From assembly GCA_964023205.1 (NCBI GenBank), contig OZ026833.1:41819137-41883136 (forward strand): DNA of 64,000 bases. Direction: 5' to 3'. A program made the translations under genes and the position numbers. Shown here piece after piece: positions 31,499 to 43,900 of this stretch (positions within the stretch are counted from its first letter, which is position 1; each line of letters begins with the position of its first letter). Under the pieces are notes generated by a model that was given only the letters and a program-made list of their open reading frames with translations, made no database searches and had not been told where the DNA came from. This DNA is from Lutraria lutraria. Lineage: Eukaryota > Mollusca > Bivalvia > Venerida > Mactridae.

Positions 31499-31803
31499 CT
31501 GTAACAGAGAAATACAATATAGAATATTATGATAAACACGAGTTATTTTTCACTGTAACTACATTATGATATAATGTAGGTATCAAGTTTTGATTCGAAA
31601 GTATTCTGAAAGTTAAACGTATAAGCCCACATATATTATATCAAAAGTATTTATATAATAGAATTCATCGTCCACTTTCTTACAATTATTTGTTACAATT
31701 CAATACTTTTGCGCCTGATATAAAATTCAACGTGATATCAGGCCTTCTTGCTTCGTGAGAACATATTATTAATTATCAACATAAAATACTAGCGGATACA
31801 TAC

Positions 31804-31902
31804 CTTTTCATTCAGAGAGGACAGTTTAGGTTCAAAGGTTGCATTTCAAGATCAGACCCCGGACTCCCTTCATCAGGCATGCTCCCCTGGTGTCGTTCTA
31901 CC
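31804..31902 (-). other. protocadherin penultimate exon (3' untranslated or alternative end)
   Basis: It is a 99-nt exon between a minus-strand acceptor (ATACATTTAAG) and a strong donor (AAAAG-gtatgt). Read in the frame carried over from the upstream exon past its TGA, it stays open for 28 codons (VERHQGSMPDEGSPGSD onward) before TGA. Confidence 0.45.
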
Positions 31903-32369
31903 CTTAAATGTATAATAGTTTCATATAAAACATGATAAAGAAATATTTTTCATATACAAAGGAGTGTTGTTTATTCTAATAATGTGGAATTAAAGCTATA
32001 GGTGTGTTGTACAAGTATATATATTTTGATAGTATTTACATATTGCACAATGTGCAATTCGCAAATTACAGTGACACTACGTACAGTAATTAAGACAAGT
32101 TCAAGTAGGAATGACTCTTCATGTTCTTATGAAATATATATATAAATGATGTATGTAATTGGTGGTCCGTTCACAAAAATTCAAAGTCATATTTGAAGTC
32201 GATGATATGAGTCAAACACATTAAAAGTAATGGTGCTCATGAACATAGTCAAATGTATATACATTTCTAATATGTATTAAAAGGTTAAATATCAAACAAA
32301 ACTCATTGTTTAGAATAAAATGATTTCTTACCGACTGATTGCAGCACTTCGGGTTCCACGGAGTTCACC

Positions 32370-32833
32370 TCAGACTAGATAGCCATGTAATCCTGTAGTG
32401 CTTGATGTCGGTGAACGTAGATCTAGACTCACATCCTCGTGGTCAATGGTGTAACTACCGGAAGTGGTCGTCGATAAATCGTCATCATCCTCTTCATACG
32501 TCATAAAACTTCGCTCTATGTCACTAGGCGGTGGAGGAAACGCTTGGGATTTTGGATACATTCTATTCCTGTCGAAATTCATATCACTCTGAGTATGTGG
32601 TCCGCGTTGAAAGTTCGGTTCATTCTGCTTGCAGCGTACACTATTCCTGTCAGCGAAATTTTTTAGTTGAAGTCTTTGTTTCCGGTCTTTATGAAGTTGC
32701 TGCGCAACCGGAAATCTTGGGTAATTTTGATGCCGTAAATCGGCAAGATTTAACCATGGTTTGTGGTTGTCTATAAATGTACTGTTGACTGGCGCTCTTG
32801 GTGGATAACGCATATCTGACGATAATCGCATAT
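32370..32833 (-). CDS. protocadherin coding exon 4 (C-terminal tail)
   Basis: The minus-strand acceptor ATCTCTTTCAG at 32834 enters in phase 1 and the frame runs to TGA at 32372-32370. The exon itself continues to a donor (AGTCG-gtaaga) at 32332, so the stop lies about 40 nt before a junction. It codes for a basic, Asn/Gln/Arg-rich stretch, FPPPPSDIERS, an acidic run and a C end in LHGYLV. Confidence 0.88.
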
Positions 32834-35800
32834 CTGAAAGAGATATCAACTTGCAACGTTAGGCACCAAAATTTCAAACTCATAAACAATATTAACTATA
32901 TTTAAAAGCAGTTATAAATATGTGTTTCTCGTATTTTCCCCAAATGAAATCGAGTCAACAAAAAATAATAGAAGTTAAAATCACAAAATAATTGACTAAG
33001 AAATTAGAAATATGGGCGCAATGTCTCCTCATTTGAACGGTTTTGTGAAATTGTTATTCTTCGTTGAGACAAGTACATGGACAATGTATTATTATGTGGT
33101 CTTACCTGAATCATGTGAGTTAGATAATATGGCGCTGTGAATATCAGACTCGCTGCCACCTCGTCCACTGTCGCTGGTAACTGTCTCATTGGACGTTTGT
33201 GAATGATTGTCATCTCCAAGACCGTAACTTACGTTACTTGTATTCGGCTGAAACGGAAAATAAATAGTTTTGTTATTTAACTGATTTTAGATTATTAAGT
33301 ATTATTAATTAAAATTATTGCACGCTCAGTGGAAAATCAGTGTGCTATAAGTATATATTTAGTAAATCAAAAGGAGAATTATTTTAGATTACCTTCGGAA
33401 GGAAGTGGTACTTGTTTAATTCAAAAAGGGAAAGTATATGTTCTACTATTGTAATTTGATTGTGATAACATGTTTTAATTGTTTATACCTTTATTGTCGC
33501 ATTCAGCAATGAGGTGTGAGATTGTAGAGCCGCGATGACTTTCGTTCCGGAATAAGGCTTCTTTTCACAACGAGGTTGGCCAGTCTCAGAACGAGGCGTG
33601 GAGTGTCTGGAATCGGAAGTTCCCGGATGGGGTTCCGTGGTTGATTTCATTAATTTTCCGTATGAATTTGTTTCTCGTGGGTTCTGGAAGAAAAAAATAT
33701 CGAATGAAGGTTTGCTGTGCATTTAAGTTACAATTTTGATATCTATTAAAAAGGTGGGGGTAAAAAAACAAGTAATGATACACAGAATGACAACGTTTAC
33801 CTAAGTCATACAATATCCGACCTGTCACATTATTAGAATTAAATGCAGATGTACTATCCTTGTAAAATAAAACATATGTCAAATAGACATGAAAGTATAC
33901 TTAGATGTTATTATATACGGCGTCATTAAGCTACCAAGGTCGTTAAATGACATTAAAATCTTTAAACGCAATAGATCATATTAATTCAGAATATGATTAT
34001 GAAAAAAAAGCATACGGCTTGTTCAGGATGATTATACCGAAATAACATAATGAATGCTTAACAATTTTATACGAGGACCTTTTCATACGTTACACTCATT
34101 AGGAAATCGTATATCTTAATAACCATAATTTGACTAATTCGTGAAGATAATATTTGCAATTAGCACTAATTTCGAGCGCATTTTTTTAGTCAGGGTCAAT
34201 GCTTCTACATACCCTGAGTTCAACTGAAAGCGTTTGTGGTGTAATTATTTCAAGCCTAGATATTCACAAACTTTGATATAATGAATACCTTGGTTCACAA
34301 TTATAGAAATATGGTCTTAAAAGATTCGCACATGAGTACAATAAAAAGGTGAAATTGGCGTGATCTTCAGTCCCTCCTAAAGGTACTTAAAGAGCTTAAA
34401 ACTGTCTACTCTCAATTCATTTTTTTATCATTTAGCATGTTCAAAGAATATGGTATAATTTGAGCCAGATGATTAAACGGATAGATATTTTTTATGATTA
34501 AGAAATCTTATTTGCGCAGTTATATCATAAAACCTCGAACTCTATTGGAGCCATCGCCTATTTATATAAAAATTGCAATTACATGTATTAGAAACGTATG
34601 TTTAAGTTGCTTGTGCCATTTAATGGAAGTTGGGTTACTATTGTCAGAGTGAAACCCAAGATTTTGTAAGAATTCAACCCCATGCGCTTTCGAGCAGACT
34701 TCCAAAAGTGACATCTTCATCGTTTTGATCTCACTTGAATGTGAAAAATGTTTTCATAGTCTTCAATATATTCTTCATACGGTATCAGTCAATGAATACA
34801 ATAACCCTAAATTATTTTATTATACAGTCCGAGAAGTATAAGAAACGAAATACGACAAAAAGTTCATATATCTACTCAAATCATTTTACTCAGAGTCGTT
34901 CCTTTTTCGGACACATATTGAAGTATGAAAGAAATACAAAATAGTCAATGGTTAGGGGGCGTGAACTTGAAGTACCAAGTTTTCTAACCAGTGCTCCACT
35001 TTCATTGATTAAACGTACCACGTGTGGTAACAAAAGGGTACATTTCTCTTAAAATGAATCACATAGCAAAACCATTAATTTTTTAACATTGGCTTTTTAG
35101 ATCTAAGTATTTACATATCGATGTATGATTATTAGGTTCAATAAAATTAATACCAGGGTATAATAAGGCGTATCAAATAACCACGTGCTATTAAGTTCAT
35201 CTATTGTTTTGGACGAGTGACATTAAATCATTAATCTAAAATTTAGGGCTCTAAATAGAATCCTGGGGCTACAACGAACATTTGATCGGAGGAATATTTT
35301 ATCTGTATTCAGTAATACTATTTTGAGCACAGGGCTAAATGTATTCGTACGCGACATAAAGTCGTAGTATTTATTCCTGTCTTATATTTTGCTTTTATTA
35401 GGTTCGGCGTGTTCTAGTATACAATTAAGTGGAATCGAAGTTTTCCGTACGCCCTAAACAATAAAAGTCGAACTGCACCACGTGCATCTGGACACGTGGA
35501 TAAACCACGTGGAAATCAATCTAAATTCTGTCATGCGTGGGATTTCAGAAAAGTCGGTGGATTTCCGTAGTACATGAACTAGCCATTGTAATCTCAGTTA
35601 ATTCCAGGAAATTAATTTTCTGTCCAGACGCTAAAACAAGCGGGTAGTCTGTGACAGAATTCGTCCATCATGGACACAATCAAAGACATATCAAATGAAT
35701 TATTCAGATTATACAAGATGGTGAGCTTAATTATTGACTTAGAGGAATTAATTAAACCCCTCATGTGTCTTTTAAGGGACATGAGACAGTCTTTGTTGTT

Positions 35801-38800
35801 TCTACTCAATGACCTGCCAGGTTGTGGGAAATACGTAAACAAATTTTAGATCGCTATTTAAACTCGAAGCATGAGTTTTCTGGCATTATCTTGTGTATGT
35901 ATCCCATTAAAACGTCAGACTAATATTTTCTAACATAACACCAAATTCCTAATACACGCAATTATGAAAGTTTAATTCGGGGTCAACAAGTCGAAATTAA
36001 CAATTAGTTGTAGCACTTATCAATTGTTTATGTATTACGATTTAATCTTTAACCTTCCGTGAGTTTAAAATACTTTCATTTCGCTCTCAACTTCTCTTAC
36101 GATACAAAAACATGGCCACTCGAATATTTAAACATGTCATTTAATATTCCACAGTCTGGTATAGTTGAACTTTTTAAGTGAATAAACATAGCCATTTTAA
36201 ACACAACTTAATATCTTCACATGTGGCAAAGGTTACTTCATTGAAACGTCAGAACGTGCGCACGGATAAGAAATACATATACAGTTTGGACACGTGGTCG
36301 GGAGGGGTAAGAATACACGTATAAGGGATCGAATTTGAATCAACTTCCTATGAAGAAAAAATACTTAATCATTGCCAATACATACTTGGGAATATTTTAA
36401 AGCGATGTTAATATACCATGCGTAATGCAATAAAATTTGGAACTGAAGAAAATACTATTGTCAAGATTATTTCATTAAAATGATAATCGCTATTTAACAC
36501 GTATTTATCCTTAATCATTATGTTTCACTCCAAGGAAAATTGGTTCGTTTATAGTTTGTAACAAGATCAGTTAAAGATTTTTATCGAAAAATCAGTAATA
36601 AAAAATTCATTTTGACTCCGATCAAAGCTTTTAAAAATTTGGCTACGAAATGATTTAACTCACAAAATTCACCCAAAACAATTAAAGATAAAAAAGCACA
36701 ACAGCTGATAATACGAAACGCTGAAAAGTCAGGCCTGTATTTTATCATATTTATCGTATTTCGTTTTGACAAATATGTCATGAGTCATCAACCATTCATA
36801 GGAAAGACTTTTGTTTAATGCGGTGTTAAACATTTTGTACATCGTAACAACTCGCGTTTATGTCAATTTTGATTGTTAACAAAAAGATTGTAAGTTTTTT
36901 ATATATTGTATTATAGATGTTTAAATCACATTCAATTATCATCAGATCCTTTGAATAATGTATACGAAGCGAAATGGTGGTTGTTCACATTGTACAAGGT
37001 ACAATATGATACTATGTCATTTGGGGTAGTTAAACTAATGAAGAATACATGATATATTATAGCCAACCCATTTGAATATGCTGTTATTTTTAATCAAGTT
37101 ATTTTTTTCAGACAGTGAGAATAAACTAGAAGTTGCTGTTTTCCTTAATTTGAAAAAAACACACACGAAAAGGTGCTGACTTTGACCACAAATGGCTCAT
37201 GTCCGACATTACAATAAACTCGAATGAAATCAAGAAATGAAATTGATTGTTCTCAACAGTACAGTTTGAAAAGCAACATCAAAAGAAGCAATAAAAGTGT
37301 ATTAGACCTTGTAAAACGGTTAACCTAGATTTCCATGTACAGTGTGGCCGAAGATTTAATTATAGATAAAGTTTACAATAGTATCAATAGTAAGGTTACG
37401 TTTTCTTTTAAAATAAAAACATCATATGTCAAACTATTATCAAAATGAGAACGCTTTGTTAAACTAATCACTATTCCATGTGACGATTTAAAAATCAGAT
37501 TTTATCGAGCGGACACTACTTAAGAACTTGTAAAATGTTAATATATATATTTATAAAACTTACCATTCTTTGTTTGTCAAGAATCGGGATTTCCATGTCG
37601 ACTGTTGACGTTGTAACGTCAGAATCTTTACTCTCGTTGCCATCGCTACTGAACGTTGTCATGGACTCAAGAATCGTTGTCTTGGTAACCGAACCTCTTG
37701 TATTATTAGAACCGTTGTCAATGTCCGCGAACTGTACCCTCTTGGCTTTGGTTGATTGGAGTTTACCACAGAATTGATCGTCAGAGTCGGGTTCATCCTT
37801 GTTATTGCTGAACCATCTTTTTCTCAATATACAAATGACAAGTATAATTGTAAACACGAGGACAAAGGTAACTGTGCTTAGTACGATCGCAATCAGCATG
37901 TTTTCACCCTTTGTTTCTGATTTTGGAGATATAACTTCTTTCCTAGCGATGAAAATGTTCAGTGAAGTGGTTGCATACTTTCTTGGGTTTCCTTTATCGT
38001 CTACTCGCAATAAAATATTAAATATCTGCTCATCTGAGTTAAGCAATTGACGCCTCAACGAAATAATACCCGAATTACCATCTATCGCAAATACATCAGA
38101 AACGTTTTCACTCTGAATTGAATAAAACAATTCACTGTTTACACCGTCATCGATATCAAAGGCGCGGATTTTCGTTACTGCAGTATGTGGCATTGAGTCA
38201 GCGTCGAGCTCAACAGTGTAATTTTCTGCATCAGGAAAGATGAATACGGGTCCGTGGTCATTGACATCTGTAACGTGTACAACAATGTTTGTTGAAGAAT
38301 TTCTGGACGGTGTTCCATGATCATAAGCGATAACGAGGAAGCTGTACGTAGGAACCTTTTCACGATCAAGTTCTTCGTTAGTTCTGATATTTCCTGATGA
38401 ATCAATTTCAAAAGGCAAATCTTTGCTGATGGCTAGACTCAATCTGGCATTGTCGCCGTTGTCAGGATCAGAGGCGTTCACAAATCCGACATATTCATTT
38501 GCTGGTAGGTTTTCTGAGACCATGAATTCGTACAATGGCTGGTCGAACTCCGGGTTGTTATCGTTCTGATCAAGAACTGAGATCACCACTGTAGCAGTGC
38601 TGGTTCGAGCTGGAGTTCCGGCATCATAGGCGTAAGCGTACATGGTTATAGTTGTATCTGTCTCTCGGTCAAACTGAGACTGTGATTTGATGATACCGGT
38701 CAATGGATCCATAGTGAATCTGTAATTACCACTGGCCCAAAGTGAATAAAAAATTTCGCCATTGCTTCCAATATCATTATCGATAGCTGTGACTTGAGCA

Positions 38801-40278
38801 ACGTCCATATTGATCTCATTGTTTTCTTCGACATCTACGAAATATATTCCTTGCAAAAATGTCGGTGGATGATCATTTTCGTCCATGACCTGCACACTAA
38901 ATTCAACAAACGTAGTCTTTGGTGGTGAACCCTTATCGTAACAGTTAATTACGACAAAGATAAAGTCCATTGTTTCCCGATCAAGACCTTTAGCAACAGT
39001 GACCTTGAACTCATTTACATCAAGGCCCTGTAGTCTGAAAACTTCATCGTCGCTATCGATATCGCATGTAATTATTCCATTAGCCCCTGTGTCAGTGTCA
39101 ATTAGTCTGATATGGGCCACAACAGTACCAATTTCAGCATACTCGGATATGGTGGCGATTCCTGTGTCCGAAAATAGGTTAACCTTAATTTCAGGTGGAT
39201 TATTGTCCGAATCTAGTACGGTTACAACAACTACAGCTTGTGTCATTAACGGCTGAGTACCTTGATCAGTTGCTTCCACTATAATCCTGTACTGACCACC
39301 GCTTTCAAATTTCTTTTTAACATATAAAACGCCAGATGATTTATTGATTGCAAACAGTTCCTGTACTTTTCCAATCTGGTTCTTACTTATTCCGTAAACT
39401 ATTTCACTGTTGATACCAACATCAGCATCTTCAGCTCTGATTTGAAGAATTTCTTCTCCAAGTTCAATAGTTTCGTTGATGGTAATGTTGTACAAAGTAT
39501 ACTCAAATACAGGTGGATTGTCATTTGTGTCATCAATGTTTACATTCACTGTCATTGTTCCCGTTAGTTTAGGCTCACCTCCATCTTCAGCCACTATCAC
39601 TACAGTATATGTATCTTGTGTCTCTCTGTCTAAATCACCAATGATTTGTAGCTTCACGCCTGAAGTACCGTCCACAAATTTCTCGTAAGTTGTGGTAAAT
39701 GGAAGGTTCATGCTGTCTTCGTCAAGAATATAATATCGCTGTAAGGAATAAGCGCCAACATCGGCATCAACTGCACCAGCAATCGGTATTGATGAACCTA
39801 CAGTAGCTAGTTCAGATATATCCACGGTGATGTAATCCATTGGGAACAGTGGTGCATTATCATTAATGTCTTCAATCAAAACACTCACTTTCAAAGTCCG
39901 AAAGAATGCACTTATTTGAGATTTGGCAACAATATTCAATGACAAATTACACGTTACTTCGTATATACAATCTAACAGTGTCTCCCTGTCAATGACAGCG
40001 TCTGTGTATAATGAACCGTTTTTAGAGTCCACAGCGAAATATTTCTCGTAAGTTTTCCCTTGTGATAGAATACTGTATTGAATCTGTGAGAAATCTTCAG
40101 CGGACGCTGTACCTCGCAAGTTTGAGTCATTTCTAACATCACCTATGATAGATCCAGTTGGCGATTGTTCCAATATTGAATATCTTAACACACCCTGTCC
40201 AAGACACGAAACACAACACATAATACTGAACACATACACCCGCATCGCTGTCGTCTTCTGCTTTCTGGAGAAACCCAT
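32370..40278 (-). CDS. protocadherin, seven cadherin repeats
   Basis: Four coding exons on the minus strand: 40278-37564, 33683-33489, 33247-33106, 32833-32370, giving about 1,171 residues. Cadherins are calcium-dependent adhesion proteins. The signal peptide most likely starts at Met12 (MRVYVFSIMCC), after a basic lead from Met1. Calcium-linker motifs close repeats 1-6: DINDNAP (137), DTNDNPP (250), DSDNNPP (356), DENDHPP (466), DQNDNNP (570) and DVNDHGP (671). A seventh, less regular repeat leads to the membrane span at about 794-818. The cytoplasmic part has KRVQF (846-850), SDSGRGGSESD, a proline run and an acidic DDDDLSTTTSGSY. The ectodomain in one exon is the usual protocadherin arrangement, and seven repeats plus an RVxF motif recall delta-1 protocadherins. 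It converges with the sushi genes. Family assignment is firm; orthology is not. Confidence 0.93.
33106..33247 (-). CDS. protocadherin coding exon 3
   Basis: 142 nt, phase 0 in and phase 1 out, between TTTCCGTTTCAG and gtaaga on the minus strand. It codes for PNTSNVSYGLGDD, then TSDSGRGGSESDIHS, a Ser/Gly/acidic motif of the kind seen in protocadherin tails. Confidence 0.87.
33489..33683 (-). CDS. protocadherin coding exon 2
   Basis: 195 nt, phase 0 on both sides, between TTTTTTCTTCCAG and gtataa on the minus strand. It codes for 65 polar residues starting NPRETNSYGK and ending LLNATIK. No known domain. Confidence 0.87.
33684..37563 (-). other. first coding-region intron of the protocadherin
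   Basis: A 3.9-kb AT-rich intron. It has several CACGTG sites (35019, 35184, 35479, 35493, 35506, 36291), three within 33 bp. I found no extra exon that keeps phase. Confidence 0.6.
35479..35511. promoter_or_regulatory. cluster of three CACGTG E-boxes
   Basis: CACGTG occurs at 35479, 35493 and 35506. E-boxes of this form bind bHLH factors such as USF, MYC or CLOCK types. An enhancer role in the protocadherin intron is inference from the spacing alone. Confidence 0.3.
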
Positions 40279-40281
40279 TTT
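37564..40281 (-). CDS. protocadherin coding exon 1 (ectodomain, membrane span, proximal tail)
   Basis: This exon codes for residues 1-905. A pyrimidine-rich acceptor (TTTTTTTCGTTCAG) lies three bases before the ATG at 40278, so an untranslated exon upstream is likely. The exon ends in phase 0 at AAGAATG-gtaagt; reading past the donor gives only 15 more residues. Repeats carry the usual DRE/LDRE, DxD and linker motifs. The third linker (DSDNNPP) departs from DxNDN. KRVQF fits the PP1-docking pattern. Confidence 0.93.
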
Positions 40282-40825
40282 CTGAACGAAAAAAATGTCC
40301 GTTAGAAATCGAAAAACATAGGCGCTCCTATAAACTGTGTCACTCGAAAAACATTAAGTCCGAAACTACAAAATTATGTCCACTCATCTACCAACATTTA
40401 GTTGTCGAATGACCGCTGTCGAGTTGTAGCTAGCGTTAATATCACAATACAATGAAATAATATTATTTTCCCATCAAAACAAATATATGTAATACTATTA
40501 TTCCGGCTTCTTTTTTCACTTCAAGTGGACGCCTGTAGCAAAACTCGCTTCTTTCAGTAAGAAAGAAAACAGTAGATCTTAATATATCCTATTATATCGT
40601 AAGTCCACGTTGGCTAAAAGGTTTATACTATTTGATTAGCAATGTTTTCCTTTTAACTGAATCATGCACTATTGTTATTGATAATGTCAACTAAGTACGA
40701 GTTAATCCAGTTAAAATGTTGTTATAATACAAATTCCAATATTGTTCGTCAATAAGCAAGTACAAATCGAATATGAGAAAAAGCCTTTCGCCGCTGTTAT
40801 TTACGTTAAAGATTTACACCTGTAA

Positions 40826-40860
40826 GCCCCGCCTCCTGTATCCGCTAACCAATCACGGCG
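40826..40860 (-). promoter_or_regulatory. possible protocadherin promoter elements
   Basis: On the minus strand this reads GTGATTGGTTAGC, an inverted CCAAT box, then GAGGCGGGGC, a GC box, in an otherwise AT-rich area that is locally CpG-containing (GGCGCGAG, GCGCAGCGAAGCGG). It is about 0.55 kb upstream of the ATG. The start of transcription is not determined. Confidence 0.35.
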
Positions 40861-40999
40861 CGAGTTGTAAATCAATGCGCAGCGAAGCGGCCAACTAGAG
40901 AAATCTGAGCAGCTAGCGAGTTGCAAATGGTGATCTCTATCTTGTAAGTTTTTCGCATGTTTTTCTATATCGCAACATCAAGATTATTGGTTGAGATAA

Positions 41000-43900
41000 T
41001 TAAGCATTATCATCTTGACACTTCCTACTTTACGTACCAATATTTCCGACTGAGTTTTTTCATTTTAAAATAAATATACTTAAAGGGTTTTAATTCGACT
41101 ATAGAAAAAGTGTTGTATTTATTTATTTTGGGACTTAAATAAGCTTACAACAGATAACTGTCATAAAAGTAGTGTTTTTATGTAACACGTGCACGAAAAG
41201 ACCCTTTAAGCTTTTGTTAATATGTATATATTCATATCATAATCGTTTAAATTTGAACAAATAATATTGATAAGTACATATTTATTTGAGTTTAAGCGAG
41301 GACCCAAGTGAAGCAAATCGTCAAAATATTATTAATTAAAGGACAAATTAAATTTGATCTATATTTTACCCCAAGACGTTGATAAAACGAAAAACTTAGC
41401 AATACAAATTGTTAAAATGAACACCGGACAAACGCCCATCAGGGCTCCGTTCATAACTTTTCATACAAAAATAGAAGCGTTTAAAGGTGTTTGTAATTTA
41501 GAATTCCGACGTCCCTAGGATATATTCTAAACAGCATGCAATTTTATTGAAAAGTGTGTCTGATTTTCATAATTCCTCCAAACAATGAGAATAATCCTTC
41601 TATATCTTTTCTTATCATGCGGCTTGGATGGAGTGAATGAGATAGCATTAGCCTTCAAAACATTCTACATTAGAAACCTATCGAAAACCGATTACTGGAA
41701 TGATTTATGACCACCTTCTATCTATCGATGGGCTCTGAAGAGCCTTGTTTATTCATGTTTGGGGCCGTTTTCTCATATTTGCGCCCCTTAAACGTGTATG
41801 TCTGTGAGTAACAGCAAGCTAATCAACACTCGGATCGTGCAAATATTTAGACAAGGTTTACTTGTCGAATTGCTCATCTAGGAATAAATCTGTTCATTTC
41901 TACATGAGATTAATAGGAGAAGTGCAATGGTCATTCTTGTTAGAATATAATAGAGTACATCCGACTCTAGGCTTGTAGGGCATGGCACGAGTGTCACGTG
42001 TGTTGACACTACATGGTCGCCTATCTCATATAACCTAACAACACCGTGTTTGAACAAAAATAAGTGATTTGTGGTGTACAAAGATTTCATTGTAGATGAC
42101 TATAATGGTCTGACTAATATTTCCAACATTTTCGGTGAAAATAATTATTGACCTTTGTAACAGCCATATTGACTGAGTCTTAGAAACAATTTATTAAATA
42201 TTTTATGGACAATAACGTACTCGGAAACATCCCGAGCCAGTTAAAATTACAATATAGTAAATTTCTCTCGGGTTAAATTATTTGGCATAATGAAAATAGT
42301 AAAACATAATTAAACATTGTTTGTTTTTATTTCTAATGAAATATTTCCACTAAGTTTAATATTTCAACGTTTCGGTGTGTGGAACTAATATATGCGTATT
42401 ACAGAACTGTTCTGTTCCGTGTTACACAGTCTATTTGATATTACACATAGAAAATATCATTTGATTAGGTCTGAAATTTCCCAGAACAGAAAGGAATCGA
42501 TCAGATATTTTTGTATGTACATGTATAACCGAAGACCTGTACTATAATAATATTATAGTATAGGTCTTTTATCACCATTCCCTTATCTAGTGCGGATTTC
42601 TATCGCAACAAGCTATTAAAACAAATTATAATAAGTTTCTATTTCCCAGTTTCGGAAATAATTTTATTTCCTTGTATTAAGTCTACTTAACAGCGGATAT
42701 ATGAAGGGAAAAAAGTGTGTTCAGATAAAAAAAAAGGTGATAATTTAGTGTAATCGTATAGTTACAATATAAAGGACTTTAATGTAATGATTTGATAATG
42801 ATTATTTCTTACAAAAAAAAAGACGACACGATTATGACAGTGCGAGATGGGGTCATTATCATGCCTAATGTCATATTGTACCTGGCAATTTTAAAGTGTT
42901 GATATCTTTGATATATCAGTTAATTGCAATTATGTTTTACAAGTCGAAACTTCTTGTCACTATTTAGTGTCAGATTTCTACCGTAAGTGGGTGTTATTTA
43001 TCATACAAAATTTCCTGCAATTAAGTTAATTTGATAAAAAATATACTGTTTATGTAACCAAATAAAGTTATATTAAAGGATAATTATCTCCAAACTTTGC
43101 GATTTCCAAACAAAACAAACAAATATAAGATCCAGGGTTGTTTTTTTTTCTGATTAAATTACGAAACAGAATTTCGACCTTATACCAAGATTATTAGGGT
43201 TCAGTTTATTTATTCACAAATCCTTTGGACTACATATAAATATACAAAATGTATTTACAAAACATCGAAACCTAGTGTGAAACATGAATTTGGGAAATAA
43301 AAAAGTTATATCCTTTTATCGATATATTTTTTTTGCTATAAAACAAAGTCATGCAATATCTTCATGCTATAAAATTTGCTGTTACAGACATTTGAGAAGA
43401 GCCGAGACTATTTTAATGAAACTGATTGGATTGATTTACAGAAAATGGAGTTAAACTCAGACATATTACATACTACCAAACAATATAGCGGACATTCCTT
43501 TTTCTGATTTACCAATCTTATTAAAGGGAGATTTCTAAGAAAGAACGTATTTATTTCATTTTAATATGATTGTCATTATCTGTAAGTTTGACAAATATGC
43601 GGAGGTGAAATTCACGATCGTGTTTTTCTTATGTGAACTAAAACCATTATGTTTGTTTGCAAACAAATCAACAAGATCTTTGTGAGATTCCGACAAAATC
43701 TCAAACAACTCAACTTTCTCAGTTTGCCATCTCATTCCCACCATTGTTTTAAAAGATGCGCAGCAAATAAATCAACAATGAATGGAATTTCGACAAACAT
43801 ACGAAAACAAATTAATTACTGCTCACTTTGAGCCATCCCGTATGTTGCCAGGGTGAGTTGGACAGATTCGCCAGACGTTGTTTTAATTCATGTAATGAAT

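Noticed and set aside
33801..33858. Extra protocadherin exon (58 nt, minus strand) with plausible acceptor and donor
   Set aside because: It would leave in phase 1 while the next exon needs phase 0, breaking the frame.
40905..40950. Plus-strand first exon (ATGGTGATCTCTATCTT then gtaagt) sharing a promoter with the protocadherin
   Set aside because: Only six codons and no downstream exon could be found; kept only as a faint possibility.
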